DNA from: a virus
Length of the DNA stretch: 30,785 nucleotides
IMG/VR virus record: IMGVR_UViG_3300043446_000438
Coordinates: 1 to 30,785 of that record
Strand: one strand, 5' to 3'
Both the position numbers and the translations under genes were made by a program. A model generated the notes under the pieces. It saw only the letters and a list, made by a program, of their open reading frames with translations. It was not told the DNA's origin and did not search any database. Shown one piece after another: positions 28,020 through 30,785 of this stretch; position 1 is the stretch's first letter, and the number at the start of each line of letters is the position of its first letter.

Positions 28020-30148
28020 GCAGTGTAAAGCAATCGTTCACCCAGTGGCTTGGGATAGAGCATAAAGTCCCCGTAATGCTCGAAAACAAAGCGGGCAAGT
28101 ACATCACTTACGGGGCGTTCAACGAGTACCCATATTACCTGCTGGACAACTACCGCAGGAGCAGCAAGCACAATGCTATCGTGAACGGCAAGGTCAACTA
28201 CATCGTAGGCGGTGGATGGAAGCCGAATGACAAGATGACCGTGGAGCAGCAGGCAAGGTATGCCAAGTTTTTTGACGGCTTATCCGAACACGATGACCTC
28301 AACGACATCACCGAGAAACTCGTTTTGGACTTGGAGATTTTTAACGGCTTTGCGGTGTGCGTTCATTGGAATAAGATGGGAACGATTGCGAAGATGGAAC
28401 ACATCCCCTTTGAGAAAATTAGGGTTGACAAGGAAGAGCGGATGTTCCAAGTTGCCGAATGGTACAACGACGACATGGTGCAACTCTACCCCAAGATTGG
28501 CGATGTCGAGAAGATTCCTGCCTTTGACCCTGACAACCGCATTGGTAAGCAACTGTTCTACTACCGGGTGTATGCGGCAGGCGTGAAGTCCTATCCCCTG
28601 CCCGAATACATGGGCGGCTTGGCTTGGATAGAAGCGGATGTGCAGGTTGCGAACTTTCACAACAACAACCTGCGCAATAATTTTTGGGGCGGGTATCTCA
28701 TAAACTTCAATAACGGCATCCCGACACCCGAAGAGCAAGGCGACATTGAGCGTCAAATCAAACGCAAGTTCAGCGGCACGGACAACGCTGGCCGCTTTGT
28801 GGTGACCTTCAACGATGACGTTAGCAAAGCACCGACGCTTGAACCGCTGACCCCGTCCGACATGGACAAGCAGTTTGAGATTCTAAACAAGGCTATCCAG
28901 CAAGAAATCTTTATCTCGCACCGGGTCGTGAACCCGATGTTGTTCGGCGTGAAAACCGAGGGGCAACTTGGTGGCAGGCAGGAACTGGTCGAGGCTTACG
29001 AGTTGTTTAAGGCAACGTATGTGAACGACAGGGTTCGCAAGGTGGAGCGCATGATAAACTACTTGGGGTCGTTCAACGGTGTTGAGGGCATGGAACTTAT
29101 CCCCGTTGAACCGATTACCGAGCGATTGAGTGAGCAAGCCCTGCTGACCATCATGACCCCCGAAGAATTGCGGGAGAAAGCAGGCCTTCCTCCCTTGGAA
29201 AAGCAACCTGCTGACGTGGTTGGACCGAATCCGCAACCTGACGAGCAACCGCAAGCACCTGCGCAGTTGAGCAACGACAACATCAAGAAGTTGTCGGGCA
29301 GGGAATACCAAAACCTCATGCGAATCGTGCGGCACTATGCACAGGAAAAGATTACCTTGGAGATGGCTCGGACCATGCTATCGGCTGGATTCGGATTGAG
29401 CGCAGAAGAGGTGAACACTTTGCTCGGAGTTCAGGAGCAGAAGTTCAGCAACCCTGCCGAACCGTGGTGGGGCGAGGAAGATGACGAGAGCGACCTTGGA
29501 TGGGGCGATGAGGAGTACAAGGTGCTTGAGGTCGTTGCAAGCAAATTCGGCAGCAATGCGGATGAGTACGTGGTAATGCACTCCAAGCCAATGCGCTTCG
29601 ATTCCGACTTAGACACCCAAGTGCGTCAAGCGTTTGCCGAACTGGGCGAGGAAGAGAAAGAACTTGACAAAAAGATTGAGGCCTACCGCAAGAAGAACCG
29701 GGATGCCAGCGTTGAGGAAATGGCCAAGGAGTTCGGAGTCAGCAAGGCGAAAATCGCCAAGCGTGTGGCGTACTTGATAAACAAAGACCGCTATCCCATC
29801 GCAAGGGCTGCTGACCAAATCGTTGAGAAGAACCTGCCCAAGGGCGTGAAGGAAGTGGCCGAACCTGTACTGGAAGTCCGCTACAAATACGCATGGGCCG
29901 CAGGGTTCAGCGACAAGGACAAGCGCACAAGCCGTGAGTTCTGCAAGGTCATGATGGACTTGGCTGACCAAGGCAAGGTGTACACAAGGGATGACATCAA
30001 CGGTATTTCCAGCATCATGGGCTACTCCGTTTGGAATCGTAGAGGCGGTTGGTATCACACCGCAAGCGGAGTGAATCGCCCGCAATGCCGCCATGTATGG
30101 GAGCAGCAAATCGTCATCCGCAAGGGCAATAAAATCACAAAAGCATGA
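28016..30148 (+). CDS. Portal protein with long C-terminal extension
   Basis: A 710-aa protein. Residues 1-400 look like an HK97-type portal (YPYYLLDNYRRSSKHNAIVN, GKVNYIVGGGWKP, the stem/clip region with NLRNNFWGGYLINFNNG, FISHRVVNPMLFGVKTEGQL). It forms the dodecameric ring through which DNA passes. A ~300-residue extension follows: Gln/Pro-rich linker, an acidic stretch (WWGEEDDESDLGWGDEEY), a helix-turn-helix-like part (ASVEEMAKEFGVSKAKIAKR) and an end with SREFCKVMMDLADQGKVYTR and NRPQCRHVWEQQIVIRKG. That end resembles the C-terminal motif of MuF-like minor head proteins, suggesting a portal-minor head fusion. Confidence 0.85.
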   Translation: MSSVKQSFTQWLGIEHKVPVMLENKAGKYITYGAFNEYPYYLLDNYRRSSKHNAIVNGKVNYIVGGGWKPNDKMTVEQQARYAKFFDGLSEHDDLNDITEKLVLDLEIFNGFAVCVHWNKMGTIAKMEHIPFEKIRVDKEERMFQVAEWYNDDMVQLYPKIGDVEKIPAFDPDNRIGKQLFYYRVYAAGVKSYPLPEYMGGLAWIEADVQVANFHNNNLRNNFWGGYLINFNNGIPTPEEQGDIERQIKRKFSGTDNAGRFVVTFNDDVSKAPTLEPLTPSDMDKQFEILNKAIQQEIFISHRVVNPMLFGVKTEGQLGGRQELVEAYELFKATYVNDRVRKVERMINYLGSFNGVEGMELIPVEPITERLSEQALLTIMTPEELREKAGLPPLEKQPADVVGPNPQPDEQPQAPAQLSNDNIKKLSGREYQNLMRIVRHYAQEKITLEMARTMLSAGFGLSAEEVNTLLGVQEQKFSNPAEPWWGEEDDESDLGWGDEEYKVLEVVASKFGSNADEYVVMHSKPMRFDSDLDTQVRQAFAELGEEEKELDKKIEAYRKKNRDASVEEMAKEFGVSKAKIAKRVAYLINKDRYPIARAADQIVEKNLPKGVKEVAEPVLEVRYKYAWAAGFSDKDKRTSREFCKVMMDLADQGKVYTRDDINGISSIMGYSVWNRRGGWYHTASGVNRPQCRHVWEQQIVIRKGNKITKA

Positions 30149-30726
30149 AGGCACTATTCATAAGCGAGCAAACGCTCTTGGACAATTCGGTCATCAACGA
30201 AAACGTCAGCTTTACGCAGATACGGCCTACCATCGTAAAGGTTCAGGAAATGCGGATTCAGCCAATCGTAGGCTCTGCCCTGTACAACGAAATGGTGGGG
30301 CAAGTGGTCAGCGGAACGACTACGGCACTCAACAACACGCTCTTGGAGGACTACATCCAACCCGCTATGGTGCAATGGCTTTACTACGAACTCCCGATGG
30401 TTCTTGCCTTTAAGTACATGAACAAGGGCATGGTTCGCCGTACCAGCGAGGAATCCAACCAAATGAGCATGGACGAAATCACTCGCCTGACCGACAAAGT
30501 CAAGAACGATGCGGAATGGTACTCGGAACGCATCACTCGGTACCTGATGGAGAACCGCACCGACTACCCCTTATTCAACTCCCCTCCTTCGGCTTTGGAT
30601 ACTATCTACCCGAACGGCACGAATTACAACACGGGCATGGCCTTGGATGCTCGGACCTTGCGCCGTGGTGCTGGCTTGGATAGACCTTGGCCGTATGGCT
30701 ACGACCCCTACTGCAATAACTGCTAA
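30145..30726 (+). CDS. Head-tail connector-like protein (DUF6712-type)
   Basis: A 193-aa mostly helical protein that follows the portal by ATGA overlap. Its sequence (LDNSVINENVSFTQIRPTIV, MRIQPIVGSALYNEMVGQVV, YIQPAMVQWLYYELPMVLAF, GMVRRTSEESNQMSMDE) matches the pattern I associate with DUF6712, found next to portals in Bacteroidetes phages and thought to be a head-tail adaptor. The C-terminus (RRGAGLDRPWPYGYDPYCNN) is aromatic and may insert between portal and neck. Confidence 0.78.
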   Translation: MKALFISEQTLLDNSVINENVSFTQIRPTIVKVQEMRIQPIVGSALYNEMVGQVVSGTTTALNNTLLEDYIQPAMVQWLYYELPMVLAFKYMNKGMVRRTSEESNQMSMDEITRLTDKVKNDAEWYSERITRYLMENRTDYPLFNSPPSALDTIYPNGTNYNTGMALDARTLRRGAGLDRPWPYGYDPYCNNC

Positions 30727-30731
30727 ACTCT

Positions 30732-30785
30732 ATGGGAGCGCACTCTAAAAACATTTTGAAACTACAAGCCTATGTCTTGGATAAA
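30732..30785 (+). CDS. Start of neck gene, truncated by window edge
   Basis: ATG 30732 begins 5 nt after the connector stop and 18 codons are visible (MGAHSKNILKLQAYVLDK) before the window ends. This helical start is normal for a neck or tail-completion protein. It may be the beginning of the gene whose end is seen at 2-373, which would follow naturally if the genome is circular; simple joining of the window ends is out of frame, so some bases would have to be missing. Confidence 0.55.
   Translation, partial: MGAHSKNILKLQAYVLDK

Noticed and set aside
1-30785. CRISPR array, insertion sequence, integrase or attachment site
   Set aside because: No regularly spaced direct repeats with unique spacers, no transposase or recombinase motif, and no long terminal inverted repeats were found on reading the window.
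30732-30785. Complete 18-aa peptide formed by joining the window ends
   Set aside because: The join gives an immediate stop and no sensible product; it is more likely that bases between the ends are missing.

Overview
The window is almost entirely phage: about 50 tightly packed genes, many with ATGA or TAATG start/stop overlaps. They make a complete set for a tailed, siphovirus-like virus (terminase, portal, prohead protease, HK97-type major capsid protein, tape measure, tail-assembly chaperone with a -1 frameshift, receptor-binding fibre, lysis genes) plus a small replication module. The likely host is a member of the Bacteroidetes. Several promoters match the Bacteroidetes -7 element TAnnTTTG, gene starts lack Shine-Dalgarno sequences and are instead preceded by A/C-rich leaders such as CTAAACCC-ATG, and several proteins look like families I associate with Bacteroidetes phages. 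I see no integrase, excisionase or CI-like repressor, so a virulent lifestyle is the simpler reading, but this is inference.

Layout. 1-2399: end of a neck/tail-completion gene, small structural proteins and a 426-aa lectin-like fibre. 2411-3791: rightward lysis-type genes (holin-like, spanin-like) and a metallophosphoesterase. 4590-3911 (leftward): a small unknown gene and a T7-lysozyme-like amidase. 4591-4741: divergent control region. 4742-11236 (rightward): early genes, namely an ssDNA-annealing-like protein, winged-helix protein, SSB-like protein, a structured small RNA or leader, helicase loader, DnaB helicase, VRR-NUC nuclease, an AT-rich C5-cytosine methyltransferase and a stand-alone DnaA domain IV protein. 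11342-14734: sigma-like factor, membrane protein, small genes, terminase small and large subunits. 14745-16739: microprotein, two glycosyltransferase-like proteins and a SAM methyltransferase. 16736-23057: tail module. 23075-30785: head module (protease, scaffold, capsid, portal, connector) interrupted by a GT-B glycosyltransferase. The gene cut at the right edge may be the same one cut at the left edge, so the window looks like nearly a whole circular or permuted genome of about 31 kb.

Most notable signals. (1) At 7038-7151 a promoter-to-terminator segment folds into a 14-bp hairpin and a 10-bp terminator hairpin whose 7-nt loop sequences are perfectly complementary, predicting a kissing-loop RNA just before the replication-initiation gene. 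(2) Inside that gene, 7465-7545 holds an iteron array (period 21-22 bp) followed by a polypurine tract, a strong origin candidate laid out like the lambda O-gene origin. (3) A T9 slippery run at 17218-17226 opens an 87-codon -1 extension, the classical tail-chaperone frameshift. (4) Intrinsic terminators abut -7 boxes lying only 3 nt before start codons, suggesting compact insulator plus leaderless-promoter units. How the genes work together: early transcription from the divergent region drives recombination and replication functions, the sigma-like protein could switch on late genes, and the late region packages DNA, builds head and tail, modifies glycans and lyses the cell.
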